42,403 bases of DNA from a virus: the IMG/VR virus record IMGVR_UViG_3300024473_000091, positions 1 to 42,403 of that record. The stretch is one strand, 5' to 3'. The notes below the pieces were generated by a model. It was not told the DNA's origin. It searched no databases and saw only the letters and a list, made by a program, of their open reading frames with translations. Each line of letters starts with the position of its first letter. Positions within the stretch are counted from its first letter, which is position 1. Positions 23,889-33,221 of the stretch are shown one piece after another. A program made the position numbers and the translations under genes.

Positions 23889-25918
23889 ACAAACTCTATC
23901 TTGATATTGAGACACGTTCCGCCACAGATTTACGCAAATCTGGTGTGTATGTCTATGCTGCCGATCCATCCACGGAAATCCTGCTATGTGCATACCGCGT
24001 TGGTTTAGAAGGCAAAACCAAACTCTATTACCCCATCTTCAATCAGCCGTTTCCTGATGACCTTCGCGCCGCAATCCTTGATCCAACCTATCAATTCATT
24101 GCCCATAATGCCGGATTTGAGAGAATCGTATTCACTCTTGCCGGTGCGCGCTGGTTGCCAAAGGAAATCCATGCTGAATTGCGCAAGATTGAACGCTGGT
24201 CATGCACTGCTGCCCGCTCACGCGCCTGTGGGCTTCCTGGTGCCCTTGACCTTGTGGCAACCGCTCTGCGGTTGAACATTGCCAAGGATAAAGACGGCTA
24301 TCGCTTGATGCTGCGGATGTGCAAGCCAGCAGGATTAAGTGAACGTGGCAACCCTATCTGGCATGGTAATGAGGCGGATTTTCTGCGCCTTGGTGAGTAC
24401 TGCGCCGTTGACGTGGATGTAGAAATTGAGATTGATCAGCGGCTTCCTGAACTGTCAGCGCAAGAGCGCGAATTGTGGGAATTGACTGAACGCTGCAATG
24501 ATCGTGGCATCGCCGTTGATTCAAAACTTTTGCTCAAGATGATGATATTGGCTGAAGATGCCGTGATCTTTTTAAACAAACGCCTTGCGGAAAAAACCAA
24601 TGGGATTGTGTCTCGCGTTTCAGATGCAGGGGCGATCCGCCGCTGGCTCTTAGGGCTTGGGTTTGATGAGATTGAAGAATCTGGTGTCGGCAAACCTGTC
24701 ATCCTTGAAATGCTTGATGATCCAGACCTGGACCCGCTGGTTCGCGAAGTACTTACGCTGCGCCTAGAAGGTGGTAAAAGCAGTGTGGCAAAGTTTCAAT
24801 CCATCACTAAGCGAATGAATGGTGATGGCCGCGCTCGTGGGGCTTTGATGTATTGTGGCGCGGCTGGATCATCTCGCTTTTCATCAAATGGTATTCAACT
24901 TCAAAACCTACCCCGCCAGAAGACCATCAAGAAGATGCAAGAAGCCGTTGATGACATTCTCGCAGGGGTTGCACCGAGTCAATTAGAAAGTAATTATGGT
25001 CCTCTGATGGTTTTGCTATCTGAGGCGTTACGCCCACTATTCGTGGCCAAACCTAAACATTGGATCAGCCGTGGTGACTATTCTCAAGTGGAGTCGCGGG
25101 TCATTCAATGGTTGGCTGGCGCTGAAGATAAACTTGCAAATTTCCGAAAATATGATGCGGGGCTTGGGCCAGATGTGTACATCACTACGGCATCAGGCAT
25201 GCTTGGAGTACCTGTAGAGGCGATTGGTAAAGATAGTCAAGAGCGTCAAATTGGCAAAACGTCCGTGCTTGCCTGCGGCTTTCAAGGTGGTGTTAAAGCG
25301 TTTCAGCGGTTTGGCAAGATGGCTGGATTGCAGTTTTCGGATGAAGACGCGGAAAAATACAAAACCTTGTGGCGTGAAGATAATCCAGACGTAGTAGCCT
25401 TATGGGGAAAGTTTGAGCGCAGCGCGATAGAATGCCTCAATAGCCCGATAGGCACATTGCATGAAGTTGTCCCTGGCGTCTACTTCAAGCGCAACGGCTT
25501 GTGCATGGTACTGAGGTTGCGTTCAGGGGAGCATTTGTGGTATTGGTATCCAAAGATTGAGGACAAAGAAACACCGTGGGGGCAGGTCAAGCCTTCTGTT
25601 ACATTCTGGTCTGAGGATAATTTGACGCATAAATGGACAAAGTTTTCAGCTTATGGTGGTTTGTTTACGGCTATGGCTGTGCAAAAGACCGCACGAGATA
25701 TTATGGCGCATGCGCTTCGCGTCATGGCACAGCGTAATTTGCCACTGATCCTGACAGTCCATGACGAAGCGGTGGCAGAACTACCCATGTTACGCTTCCC
25801 TACCGCCGACGAGGCCACTGAGGCTGTCTGCGCGGCAATGCTTGATAAACCTATGTGGGCAGGGGGATTGCCGCTTGCGGTTGACGGCTCCTCTGGCCCT
25901 CGTTACCTGAAAGCGTAA
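23885..25918 (+). CDS. Family A DNA polymerase with 3'-5' exonuclease domain
   Basis: 677 residues. Exonuclease motifs: LDIETRS (5-11), AHNAGFER (about 74) and YCAVDVD (about 178). Polymerase motifs: GDYSQVESR (motif A, about 398-406), a motif B region around RQIGKTSVLACGFQGG (about 455), and TVHDEAVAE (motif C, about 622). It lacks the 5'-3' exonuclease of cellular Pol I, as usual for phage replicases. ATG 23885 overlaps the previous stop (ATGA). Confidence 0.92.
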   Translation: MNKLYLDIETRSATDLRKSGVYVYAADPSTEILLCAYRVGLEGKTKLYYPIFNQPFPDDLRAAILDPTYQFIAHNAGFERIVFTLAGARWLPKEIHAELRKIERWSCTAARSRACGLPGALDLVATALRLNIAKDKDGYRLMLRMCKPAGLSERGNPIWHGNEADFLRLGEYCAVDVDVEIEIDQRLPELSAQERELWELTERCNDRGIAVDSKLLLKMMILAEDAVIFLNKRLAEKTNGIVSRVSDAGAIRRWLLGLGFDEIEESGVGKPVILEMLDDPDLDPLVREVLTLRLEGGKSSVAKFQSITKRMNGDGRARGALMYCGAAGSSRFSSNGIQLQNLPRQKTIKKMQEAVDDILAGVAPSQLESNYGPLMVLLSEALRPLFVAKPKHWISRGDYSQVESRVIQWLAGAEDKLANFRKYDAGLGPDVYITTASGMLGVPVEAIGKDSQERQIGKTSVLACGFQGGVKAFQRFGKMAGLQFSDEDAEKYKTLWREDNPDVVALWGKFERSAIECLNSPIGTLHEVVPGVYFKRNGLCMVLRLRSGEHLWYWYPKIEDKETPWGQVKPSVTFWSEDNLTHKWTKFSAYGGLFTAMAVQKTARDIMAHALRVMAQRNLPLILTVHDEAVAELPMLRFPTADEATEAVCAAMLDKPMWAGGLPLAVDGSSGPRYLKA

Positions 25919-25922
25919 TCCA

Positions 25923-28634
25923 TTGAACCTTGTTGATGCAGCAATCCAAGTTGGCTTTGAAGATGACCATATCATTTCAGTAGCTCCTCCGTTTGCCTCT
26001 TACAAAACCAAGAAAAAGAATCCAGAAGGTGAATTGGTAGCTGCCGTTGAAGAATCAGACGGCAAACAGCCTGGCATCATCTATCAACTTGGATTATGGG
26101 GTTCGTATTCTTGGACACAACCACAAGATAAAGCAAAACGGGCGCAGGCGGCGGCGCAAGGTTGCAATGTGGGGCTGCGCCTTGCACTTCCTTGTCCAAG
26201 TCTTGATAATACAAAGATCGTTGCGATTGATATTGATTTATCAAGCCTTGATGACGGTATTGCTGAAACTAAACTTTGCGATCAGATTGAACGCGCCCTT
26301 GTGACACGGTTTGCTGAAGCAACCCACGACAATCAAAAAACTCGATATGTAGTGTGGGTGCGTAAGACCGTCTCATACCGCGCTACCATCCTTGTTCGCA
26401 TTCCTAGTGATGAAGTCCCTGAAAAATATATTCTCATTTACAAAAACCCGACAAATCCGTTAAAGCCGCTTACCCTCGATGTGCCTATGGCACAGCAAAC
26501 AGTGCAATCACGTAAACTGCAACATAGAGTTGAGTTTCTCGTCGGCTATACGGTTATTGCAGGGTTGCATAAGTCACGAGCAAAAATTGAATGGTATCGC
26601 TCGGATGTGCCGGATAAGAAATTTGATGTGCCGCTCATCACGGCTGATTCGCTTCCGCTGTTCAATTCTTGGCAAAGCCTGATTGAGACGTGCAGCGGCA
26701 TCATTGACCGGATCATGCTTGACGCAGACTGCCCGGTAGAGGGTCTACGGGCAATGCCTTCTATGCGTACTGTCAATAGCGTCAGCCATGCTACGCCTGC
26801 CCGTATTCAAGAGTTACGCCCACCTTCCACATCTGCCTTGTTGCGGTTACTGCGCGAACTGCCTAATGACCAATCTGTAATGCGAAAGCAATATGCAGAT
26901 ATTGCATATGCAATTGCAGGTGCATGGAGTGCCTTGCGCGATTCTAAGATGCTCACTGTGGATGACACAGAAGAAATTTTAGATGCGGCGGCAAATTGGG
27001 TGCTGCGCTATGAGGGCCAGGGTTATCAAGGACAACCAGATTATGATTTTGACGATGAACGACTTAAATTAGAGACTGACTTTTTCCGCAGACCGAGTTA
27101 CCGTACAGGTTGGCCAACGCTACTAATGTATGCGCGTGGCCTCAATATGGATACGTCTTCGTACGAACTATCTGATGCACAAGAGGCGTTTACCGCTGAA
27201 GAAAAACCTGCTTTTGACTTACCGTGGGATTCAAACCCTGTTCATATTCTGACTTCCAAATCAGAATATAGTGAGTTTTGGCTGGCAACAGAGTTTCAGC
27301 GGCACGCTGCTGATCGTGTGCGCTATGTACCAGATATGAAGACTTGGATCGCGTTCAGCGAAGACAAGCGTGGCTGGTTCGCGCAAAGCGGCACACATTG
27401 GATGCGCCACCAAATCCAACATTTTTTAACCAATCTCGTAGAACGCAATAGCGCACTTCCGCGTGAGGATTGCAAGGCGTTGCTTTCCGCATACAAGATC
27501 AACGCCATAGAGCGTATTTTGCAAGATCGCCTTGTGCAAGAACGTGAAACGCTTAATGATGCCCCTTGGTTTTTGCAAACGCCTAGTGGGGCTATTGACT
27601 TGCGTACAGGAAAGCGAATCACTGTTTTTGAGCAGATGCGTAATTTGGATTTGCGCTATACAAAAGTCTCGCCGCAAGAAGGCAAGACACCATTATGGGA
27701 TTCAGTGATCTTCCACCTCTGCGATGACAATCATGATACCGCAAACTGGTTAAAGTTTTACCTTGCCTATTCACTAATTGGCTCCCCGTCCGCGCATAAG
27801 ATTACGTTTTTGCATGGCCAGGGCATGAATGGCAAATCCACTTTGCTCAACGTCATGTCTGGTATTCTCGGTGGTTATGCAGGGGCGATTGATCGAGAAG
27901 TGTGGCTGGAACGCAGCGCAGATAAGCATCCGGCAAGCCTATATATGATCCGTGATGTACGCTTTGGTTATACATCTGAGATGCCGCCGCAAGAGGAGTG
28001 GAACGAGTCTCGGTTAAAGGCGGTAAGCGGCCAAGATGATATTGAAGCGCGACCTCTATATGGCGCTCCTTGCGTCTTCCGGTCCAGGGCGGCACTCGTA
28101 TTGGTGGGGCAAACCATTCCTACTTTCCGCAAGGTGGACAAATCAATCAGCCGCCGTATGGCTATCATTGGTACCACACGTATGCCTCGTGTGCCAATTC
28201 CACATCTTGCTGATACAATCATAAAGGACGAGGGTGCAGCCGTCTTGTATGACCTTGTTCAACGCTGTGGTCAATTATGGCAAGTTGGCGAAGTATTGCC
28301 AGAAATGACATCGGACATGGAATCTGAACTAAAAGAATATCTTGACGCAAATGATCCGCTGTATGCTTGGGCAAGCAGTGAGTGCATTTTAGGTGCCGAT
28401 GCTGGCGATGAGCCAATTGAAATCTCTTTGCTGTTTCAACGGTATCAGGCGTTTCTTAACCGCGCTGGCGGCGAGACTGACGTTTTAAGGCAAGTAGGAG
28501 GTGCTGCAGAGGCAGCGTTCCGAGGCGGCATACGCAGGCTTGGTACTCGGGCCAAGGACGCATCAGGCAGGCCCTTACCTCCTTCTCACATCTGCGGCAT
28601 CAAACTTAAAGTGGCAGTGGTGCAAGCAGCATAA
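25923..28634 (+). CDS. PrimPol-type primase fused to D5-like superfamily 3 helicase
   Basis: 903 residues. The N-terminal part (about 60-130) has NVGLRLALPCPS and IVAIDIDLSS, the pattern of primase-polymerase domains with an acidic catalytic pair. A C-terminal D5-type helicase has Walker A GQGMNGKST (about 631-639) and RDVRFGYTSEMPP after it. It would prime and unwind for the upstream DNA polymerase. The start is TTG 25923, four bases after the polymerase stop; no in-frame ATG lies nearby. IS607 has inserted right behind its stop codon. Confidence 0.88.
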   Translation: MNLVDAAIQVGFEDDHIISVAPPFASYKTKKKNPEGELVAAVEESDGKQPGIIYQLGLWGSYSWTQPQDKAKRAQAAAQGCNVGLRLALPCPSLDNTKIVAIDIDLSSLDDGIAETKLCDQIERALVTRFAEATHDNQKTRYVVWVRKTVSYRATILVRIPSDEVPEKYILIYKNPTNPLKPLTLDVPMAQQTVQSRKLQHRVEFLVGYTVIAGLHKSRAKIEWYRSDVPDKKFDVPLITADSLPLFNSWQSLIETCSGIIDRIMLDADCPVEGLRAMPSMRTVNSVSHATPARIQELRPPSTSALLRLLRELPNDQSVMRKQYADIAYAIAGAWSALRDSKMLTVDDTEEILDAAANWVLRYEGQGYQGQPDYDFDDERLKLETDFFRRPSYRTGWPTLLMYARGLNMDTSSYELSDAQEAFTAEEKPAFDLPWDSNPVHILTSKSEYSEFWLATEFQRHAADRVRYVPDMKTWIAFSEDKRGWFAQSGTHWMRHQIQHFLTNLVERNSALPREDCKALLSAYKINAIERILQDRLVQERETLNDAPWFLQTPSGAIDLRTGKRITVFEQMRNLDLRYTKVSPQEGKTPLWDSVIFHLCDDNHDTANWLKFYLAYSLIGSPSAHKITFLHGQGMNGKSTLLNVMSGILGGYAGAIDREVWLERSADKHPASLYMIRDVRFGYTSEMPPQEEWNESRLKAVSGQDDIEARPLYGAPCVFRSRAALVLVGQTIPTFRKVDKSISRRMAIIGTTRMPRVPIPHLADTIIKDEGAAVLYDLVQRCGQLWQVGEVLPEMTSDMESELKEYLDANDPLYAWASSECILGADAGDEPIEISLLFQRYQAFLNRAGGETDVLRQVGGAAEAAFRGGIRRLGTRAKDASGRPLPPSHICGIKLKVAVVQAA

Positions 28635-28650
28635 AGAAAAAGCCGTTCTC

Positions 28651-29874
28651 CTAAACATGGACAAATATCCCATGCTTCGGTTCCTGCTTCGCAGCAATCC
28701 GTTTCGTCTTGGCCGCAAGGCCAACACCAGAGCGGATCGCTCCACAGGCTGTAGCCGCCGAACTGGCGGCCATGTTCTTTAGATTGATGGCTGCGTTGTG
28801 GTCCCGATCATGGATCACGCCACAGTCGTCGCAGGTCCACTCCCGATCCGAGAGTGTCAGACTGGTGTGGATCCATCCACAATCGCTGCACGTCTTGCTG
28901 GATGGATACCACTGGTTCGCCACGACGATACGAGCACCTTGCATCGCAGCCTTGTATTCGATCTGCCTGCGAAACTCGAACATCCCGACATCAGCTACGG
29001 CACGCGAGAGTTTGCCGTTTGCCATCATGCCGCGCACGTTCAGGTCTTCGATGCCGATCACATCGAACTGCTCCACGATCCGCGTGGTGGCCTTGTGCAA
29101 CGCGTCTTTCCTGACGTTGGCAATTCGCGCGTGCAGCCGTGCCAGCCTCGCCGCCGCCTTGCGCCGGTTGGCCGAGCCTTTAACCTTGCGGCTATGGGCA
29201 CGGCTGCGTCTACGCAGCATCTTGAGGTTTCGGCGCAGCGCCTTGGGGCCTTCGATGGTAGTCCCGTCGCTCAATGTCGCGAGAGCCTTCACGCCGAGAT
29301 CAACGCCACCTGCCACTTGGGTTTCGCGAACAGGTATCGTGTGATCAACTTCGACGCTCAGGCTGACGAACCAGCGATCCGCCGTGCGCGACACGATGGC
29401 GGACTTGATCTTGCCGTTGAAGCGGACGGCTTCGCGCATCTTCACCCAACCGATGACCGGGAGTTTGATACGTCTGCCGTCAACTTCAACCGCGTTCGGA
29501 TGCAGTTTATCCGGGCCGGGATCAGCCCGGAAACTGTCGTGGGACACTCCTTTTTTCTTGAAGCGGGGATATTTGGAGCGACCTTCAAAAAAGTTCTTGA
29601 AGGCTGCGCCGAGGTTCTTGATGGCCTGCTGCGGCGCGTTCTTCGTCACCTCCAGCATCCACGGGAAGGCGTCTTCCTTCAGCGCGTTCAACTCGCGTCG
29701 CAAGGAGGCTTCTGATGGCTTCGGGCCGCACTGGTATTCCTTCCACAGCGCGTATTCTTCCTGCCATCGGCCGAGCGCCCAATTCCATGCAAAGCGGGCA
29801 GTGCCAGCCGCACGGGCGAAATAGACCACCTGCTCCGGTGCCGGGTCGAGTGCGATCTTATGGGCGAGGATCAT
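28651..29874 (-). CDS. tnpB: IS607-type TnpB, full-length RNA-guided nuclease
   Basis: 407 residues, complete. RuvC-I Asp in GGVDLGVKALATL (about 190), RuvC-II Glu in IGIEDLNVRG (about 274), zinc finger CSDCG ... CDDCG and RuvC-III Asp in HDRDHNAAINLK. The ATG overlaps the tnpA stop (ATGA). The start is ATG 29874. It is GC-rich, unlike the shorter-reading tnpB copies at the window ends, and a different lineage. Confidence 0.92.
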   Translation of the reverse strand: MILAHKIALDPAPEQVVYFARAAGTARFAWNWALGRWQEEYALWKEYQCGPKPSEASLRRELNALKEDAFPWMLEVTKNAPQQAIKNLGAAFKNFFEGRSKYPRFKKKGVSHDSFRADPGPDKLHPNAVEVDGRRIKLPVIGWVKMREAVRFNGKIKSAIVSRTADRWFVSLSVEVDHTIPVRETQVAGGVDLGVKALATLSDGTTIEGPKALRRNLKMLRRRSRAHSRKVKGSANRRKAAARLARLHARIANVRKDALHKATTRIVEQFDVIGIEDLNVRGMMANGKLSRAVADVGMFEFRRQIEYKAAMQGARIVVANQWYPSSKTCSDCGWIHTSLTLSDREWTCDDCGVIHDRDHNAAINLKNMAASSAATACGAIRSGVGLAAKTKRIAAKQEPKHGIFVHV

Positions 29875-30505
29875 GCTGCGTCGTCCTCGGTCGCCGAGCC
29901 AGCCGCAGCGAGGGCTTTCGCAGCCCGGTTCTTGGCGGCGCGACGGCCGTAAAGACGGGCGCAGAAGCTAGTCAAAACCGCGATCATATCTTGAACGAGA
30001 TCGTCTTTCATCTCGCTCTGATCAACCACGATAACCTTGCGCCCGGAGGCGGACATCGCGGCTTCGATGTATTCGGAACCGAAGCGGGCCAGGCGGTCGC
30101 GGTGTTCCACGACAATCGTATGGACAGACGGATCAGCCAACAGGCCCATAACCTTGGCGCGGTGCCCGTTCAGGCCGGAGCCGATTTCAGACACCGAACG
30201 CACGACCGTCATCTTCTCTCGCGACGCATACTCTGCCAGCCGTCCAAGCTGGCGTTCGAGGTCGGCTTTCTGATCGGCGCTGGACACGCGGGCATAGAGC
30301 GCCACGGCAGTTATGGCGGGCGCTTGCGGCGGATGAACCAGAACCGTGCCGGTCGCAAGCTGCTCGGCAGGTATGGGCAAAGCCCCGTCGCGCCACATGC
30401 GCCACGCGGTCTTGTAGGTCAGTCCGTTCTCCTTTGCCCATACCGACAGCTTCATAGGAGCAGTATAACACGTCCCTTATAAACATGAAAGGGTATATTT
30501 CATGG
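28652..30505 (-). mobile_element. IS607-family insertion sequence (tnpA serine recombinase and tnpB)
   Basis: A GC-rich tnpA-tnpB pair in the IS607 arrangement, inserted between the primase stop and the spoVR end. Codon use is clearly unlike the phage genes on both sides. IS607 elements move by serine recombinase and leave no duplication, so ends are hard to place. I used two matching sites: TAAACATG with a CATG 19-21 bp further at 28652-28674 and 30480-30504, each with a central ATAT, which may be recombinase sites. Both genes look intact, suggesting a recent arrival. Confidence 0.7.
29871..30455 (-). CDS. tnpA: IS607-type TnpA serine recombinase
   Basis: 194 residues. An N-terminal MerR-like helix-turn-helix (LSVWAKENGLTYKTAWRMW, 3-21) precedes a small serine resolvase domain with the nucleophile in YARVSSADQKADLERQL and VVEHRDRLARFG later, the usual IS607 TnpA order (DNA-binding first). 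It catalyses strand exchange of the element and is not a phage integrase. A TATACT lies 6 bp before the ATG. Confidence 0.92.
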   Translation of the reverse strand: MKLSVWAKENGLTYKTAWRMWRDGALPIPAEQLATGTVLVHPPQAPAITAVALYARVSSADQKADLERQLGRLAEYASREKMTVVRSVSEIGSGLNGHRAKVMGLLADPSVHTIVVEHRDRLARFGSEYIEAAMSASGRKVIVVDQSEMKDDLVQDMIAVLTSFCARLYGRRAAKNRAAKALAAAGSATEDDAA

Positions 30506-30509
30506 AACA

Positions 30510-30539
30510 GCTTTTAACCCCGTAAGGGGCCTATTAAGC
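30510..30539. terminator. Hairpin between the IS607 end and spoVR, weak terminator candidate
   Basis: CCCC-GTAA-GGGG (30518-30529) with outer GCTT/AAGC pairing (30510-30513 and 30536-30539) lies just after the spoVR stop. A T-run is poor on both strands, so termination is uncertain, but its position at the end of the prkA-spoVR operon fits. Confidence 0.35.
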
Positions 30540-30540
30540 A

Positions 30541-32037
30541 TTAATCAGCGGTATAGGCTGCAGCCACGGTATGCTTTCCGTCAGTGGTTCGCTCCTCTAT
30601 TCGCACGGAGTAACCCCATAAATCCACCATCATTGCCATCACATGACGTTTGGTTTTGTTTTCCAGTGGTTGCCCCGGCTCCGTGTAGTGGATCAGCCGT
30701 AAAGTGAAATCGTCATCCACCCCGGTCACGCGAATATCTGGAGCAAAGCGAGAAGGCAAGTAACTGTCTGCCAAGGCGCTTCTGATTTGTCGGTACCCCT
30801 CATCGTTATGGATGGCATCAACCAAATAATAGTCCTCACTGAAATCGTCTTCCAGCCGAAACATTTTAAGATCGCGCATTACTTGGGGCGAAAGAAACTG
30901 TCTGATGAATGATTCATCACGATACTCTGTCCAAGCCCTACGCAAGGTGCCAAAAACATCGTTGTTTCCTGCAAAATCAGGAAACCAGCGTCTATCTTCT
31001 TCTGTCGGGTTTTCACAAATCCGTACCATATCGTTAGATATAGAAATTCCCAATGTGTAGATGTTCCAGCCACGCCACTTTTCATAATCACTCTGATACA
31101 CTACTCCCGCATTGATGTCTGCAAGTTCAAGCATTGCACCGTCAGTAATAAACCCTTTTTCATGCAGACGGCGCATGATATACATATGGGTGTAGACAGC
31201 GGCACTCTCATGGACTACGCTTATCTGCATTGATGGATACCAAAACTGCCCAAGCACACGCACAATGCGCAGAATTTCCTTTTCCCACGGCAAAAGAACG
31301 GCTGAATTCTTCTCCAAAAAGTAGAGGATGTTTGATTCGGGAACAGGCCAATCTTGGCGCTCTGGCATAGCGTCAGCAGGTTTGCCTTTGCCCGAATAAG
31401 GTACAGACTTCCATATCTCATGATAGTTGGCGTCAGCGGCTTTCTGACGTTCTACAAACCGCTCTTGCTCCTCTTTTAGCGAGCGCGGGCGCTTTTCCAG
31501 CGGTGCGGCACTCACATATTGCAAAGCATGTGCGGCATCAAGCACAAGTTCCACTTGCCCGACACCATAAGTCTCTTCGCACTTGGCTATGTAGTTTTTG
31601 GCAAACTCCAGATATGTGACAATCTCTGCGGCATCTATACCGCTTCCGTAATAGATATTGTTGCGAAATACATGCCCGTGGCCGTAACAAGCATGGGCTA
31701 TCACAAGGGCTTGAACCGTTGAAGAATTGTCTTCCATGCAATAGGCGAGAGACGGGTTTGTGGCAATAATGGTTTCATATGCCAAACCGCCGCGCCCGGA
31801 AAGGTAAGATTTGTGCTGTTGCAAAAAATGCTTACCAAATGACCAATGTTTATAGAGGTTGGCAAAGCCGTGCGTTGACGACCGCTCTGCCATTTGTTCA
31901 GCGGATACAATCTCAATCTGCGCCGGATACGGATTTAAGCCCATCTCCTCTTTACCAATGATTTCAATCTCTCGTAAGATTGCTACTAACTGATCGAAAT
32001 TCCAGGAACTATCCTTTAGGATTAGGCTATCCTTCAT
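30541..32037 (-). CDS. spoVR: SpoVR-family protein (YcgB-like)
   Basis: 498 residues from ATG 32037, which has GAGGA 7-9 nt upstream; a TTG at 32088 also opens the frame but the ATG is better. The SpoVR family is recognised from the conserved C-terminal part: FLSPQVMRDLKMF, the following AIHNDEGYRQIRSAL, and PTEEDRRWFPDFAG. The E. coli homologue is about 510 residues. SpoVR is known from Bacillus spore cortex formation and, as YcgB, acts with YeaG (PrkA) and YeaH in RpoS-dependent stress. Its biochemical function is unknown. All three genes are together here, in one operon, inside phage DNA. Confidence 0.92.
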   Translation of the reverse strand: MKDSLILKDSSWNFDQLVAILREIEIIGKEEMGLNPYPAQIEIVSAEQMAERSSTHGFANLYKHWSFGKHFLQQHKSYLSGRGGLAYETIIATNPSLAYCMEDNSSTVQALVIAHACYGHGHVFRNNIYYGSGIDAAEIVTYLEFAKNYIAKCEETYGVGQVELVLDAAHALQYVSAAPLEKRPRSLKEEQERFVERQKAADANYHEIWKSVPYSGKGKPADAMPERQDWPVPESNILYFLEKNSAVLLPWEKEILRIVRVLGQFWYPSMQISVVHESAAVYTHMYIMRRLHEKGFITDGAMLELADINAGVVYQSDYEKWRGWNIYTLGISISNDMVRICENPTEEDRRWFPDFAGNNDVFGTLRRAWTEYRDESFIRQFLSPQVMRDLKMFRLEDDFSEDYYLVDAIHNDEGYRQIRSALADSYLPSRFAPDIRVTGVDDDFTLRLIHYTEPGQPLENKTKRHVMAMMVDLWGYSVRIEERTTDGKHTVAAAYTAD

Positions 32038-32191
32038 TGGGATGTTCCTCACCTGTTTTTCCGTTGGAAAAATATTTTTCCCATTCAAAAACCTCTAAAA
32101 CAGGCGCATCCACTTTTACTTTTGAAGCATTTGACTCACTTTCTGAGGATTGCGGATCGCCCCGATAGCATTCCCAAATTACCGTCTTCAT
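32027..32191 (-). CDS. Small hypothetical protein (54 aa) in the prkA-spoVR operon
   Basis: ATG 32191 overlaps the previous stop (TGATG) with GAGAGG 5-8 nt before it; the TAG stop lies 11 nt inside spoVR. The product starts MKTVIWECYRG, has a serine-rich stretch (QSSESESNASK) and an acidic, aromatic end (EVFEWEKYFS). Overlaps on both sides show that it is part of the operon. No family recognised. Confidence 0.55.
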   Translation of the reverse strand: MKTVIWECYRGDPQSSESESNASKVKVDAPVLEVFEWEKYFSNGKTGEEHPNEG

Positions 32192-32664
32192 CAAAGCCTC
32201 TCCAAATTGTCTTTAAGGAGCGTATGAAGACGCTCGTTTTCTTTAGTTAATTTTGCAATTTTAAGTGCTGCTTCGTTGGCAAGCGTTATTCCCACATGAT
32301 CCCCTGTGCAAACGCCGTCTTCGTCCGTGGCGTTCGGGAAGTTTTTGAGATCGCTTTTATACCAAGGATATCCAAGGGCTTTACCAAGAATTTGACATAA
32401 TTCGTAATCGTCCTTAGCACATTTCTTTTCCAAAGTGCTTAGTTGCATTGCAAAATCTGCCGCTTCGGCGCAAAACTGGGTAGTACCTTGATTGCGGGCA
32501 CAGCCTGTAGACGATTTTACATAATGGTGCGCATCTTTGCCGATCTCTCTGTAGGTGCGCGAATCAGGATACTCCTCTGGTGAGATAGATTTTTTTGCCC
32601 GATAAAAAGCCCATTCACAAACTTTCCGTCCAAGGGCTTCATACTCTGCATCCGTGAGGGCCAT
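32191..32664 (-). CDS. Hypothetical protein (157 aa) in the prkA-spoVR operon
   Basis: ATG 32664 has AAGG 8 nt upstream and follows the methyltransferase stop closely; an upstream ATG (32706) is inside that gene. The sequence has several cysteines (VCEWAF, GCARN, FCAEA, KKCAKDD, YELCQ, GVCTGD) and ends in a coiled-coil-like helix (IAKLTKENERLHTLLKDNLERL is its last part). Not a family I recognise; perhaps an operon-specific partner. Confidence 0.6.
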   Translation of the reverse strand: MALTDAEYEALGRKVCEWAFYRAKKSISPEEYPDSRTYREIGKDAHHYVKSSTGCARNQGTTQFCAEAADFAMQLSTLEKKCAKDDYELCQILGKALGYPWYKSDLKNFPNATDEDGVCTGDHVGITLANEAALKIAKLTKENERLHTLLKDNLERL

Positions 32665-32666
32665 TG

Positions 32667-33218
32667 TTAAAACCTTTCCAAAATTATAGCCTGGGGCGAT
32701 AGCCACGGTGCCGTATCAATTTTAGCAAACCCATTGATTTCAAACAGGTTCAGCCAATACTCTTCCGGCTGTACATTGTGATGTGTCGGCTCCGCAAAAT
32801 CATCGGGGCTGGAAGAGAATAGGATATATTGACCTGACATCATGCATAAGTGTTCAATCGCCGTATCGGCGTCTTCTGGCATAAGATGTTCAACCACTTC
32901 AATGCAAACCACCAAATCATTTTGAAACAAAATCGGCGCATCAAGGATGCTGCGCTTAGAGACATACCCTGGCGAGACTGAATTACGAATTGCATAGTCA
33001 GAAATATCCATCCCAAGCGTAGATACGTCAAGCACATTCAATGCGCGCACCAAATGGCCATAGGCGCAGCCAACGTCTAAGGCAATTCTTACGTCTAAAG
33101 TGGATACGATTTTTGCCGCTACATGATCAAAAAATGCCATCCATTCTGGTGCATCTGGCGTGTAGGGGATGGGGCCGCAATGTGTGGCGTAATAAATGGC
33201 GTCATATGTCTCACTCAT
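32667..33218 (-). CDS. Class I SAM-dependent methyltransferase
   Basis: 183 residues. The SAM-binding motif I is IALDVGCAYGHLVRAL (about 44-59), followed by MDISD (motif II) and VVCIEVVEHLMPED (motif post-II). The rest lacks a substrate-specific signature, so the target (small molecule, sugar or protein) is open. AAGGA lies 7 nt before ATG 33218. It sits directly after yeaH, so it may modify something linked to the kinase system or supply a glycan modification. Confidence 0.82.
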   Translation of the reverse strand: MSETYDAIYYATHCGPIPYTPDAPEWMAFFDHVAAKIVSTLDVRIALDVGCAYGHLVRALNVLDVSTLGMDISDYAIRNSVSPGYVSKRSILDAPILFQNDLVVCIEVVEHLMPEDADTAIEHLCMMSGQYILFSSSPDDFAEPTHHNVQPEEYWLNLFEINGFAKIDTAPWLSPQAIILERF

Positions 33219-33221
33219 TTT

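Noticed and set aside
28709-29824. Long open frames on the plus strand opposite the IS607 tnpB (up to 305 codons)
   Set aside because: They are mirror frames of a GC-rich gene; tnpB on the other strand has all catalytic motifs and the products match nothing recognisable.
29871-30455. Serine recombinase as a phage integrase
   Set aside because: The N-terminal helix-turn-helix order, small size and overlap with tnpB identify it as IS607 TnpA.
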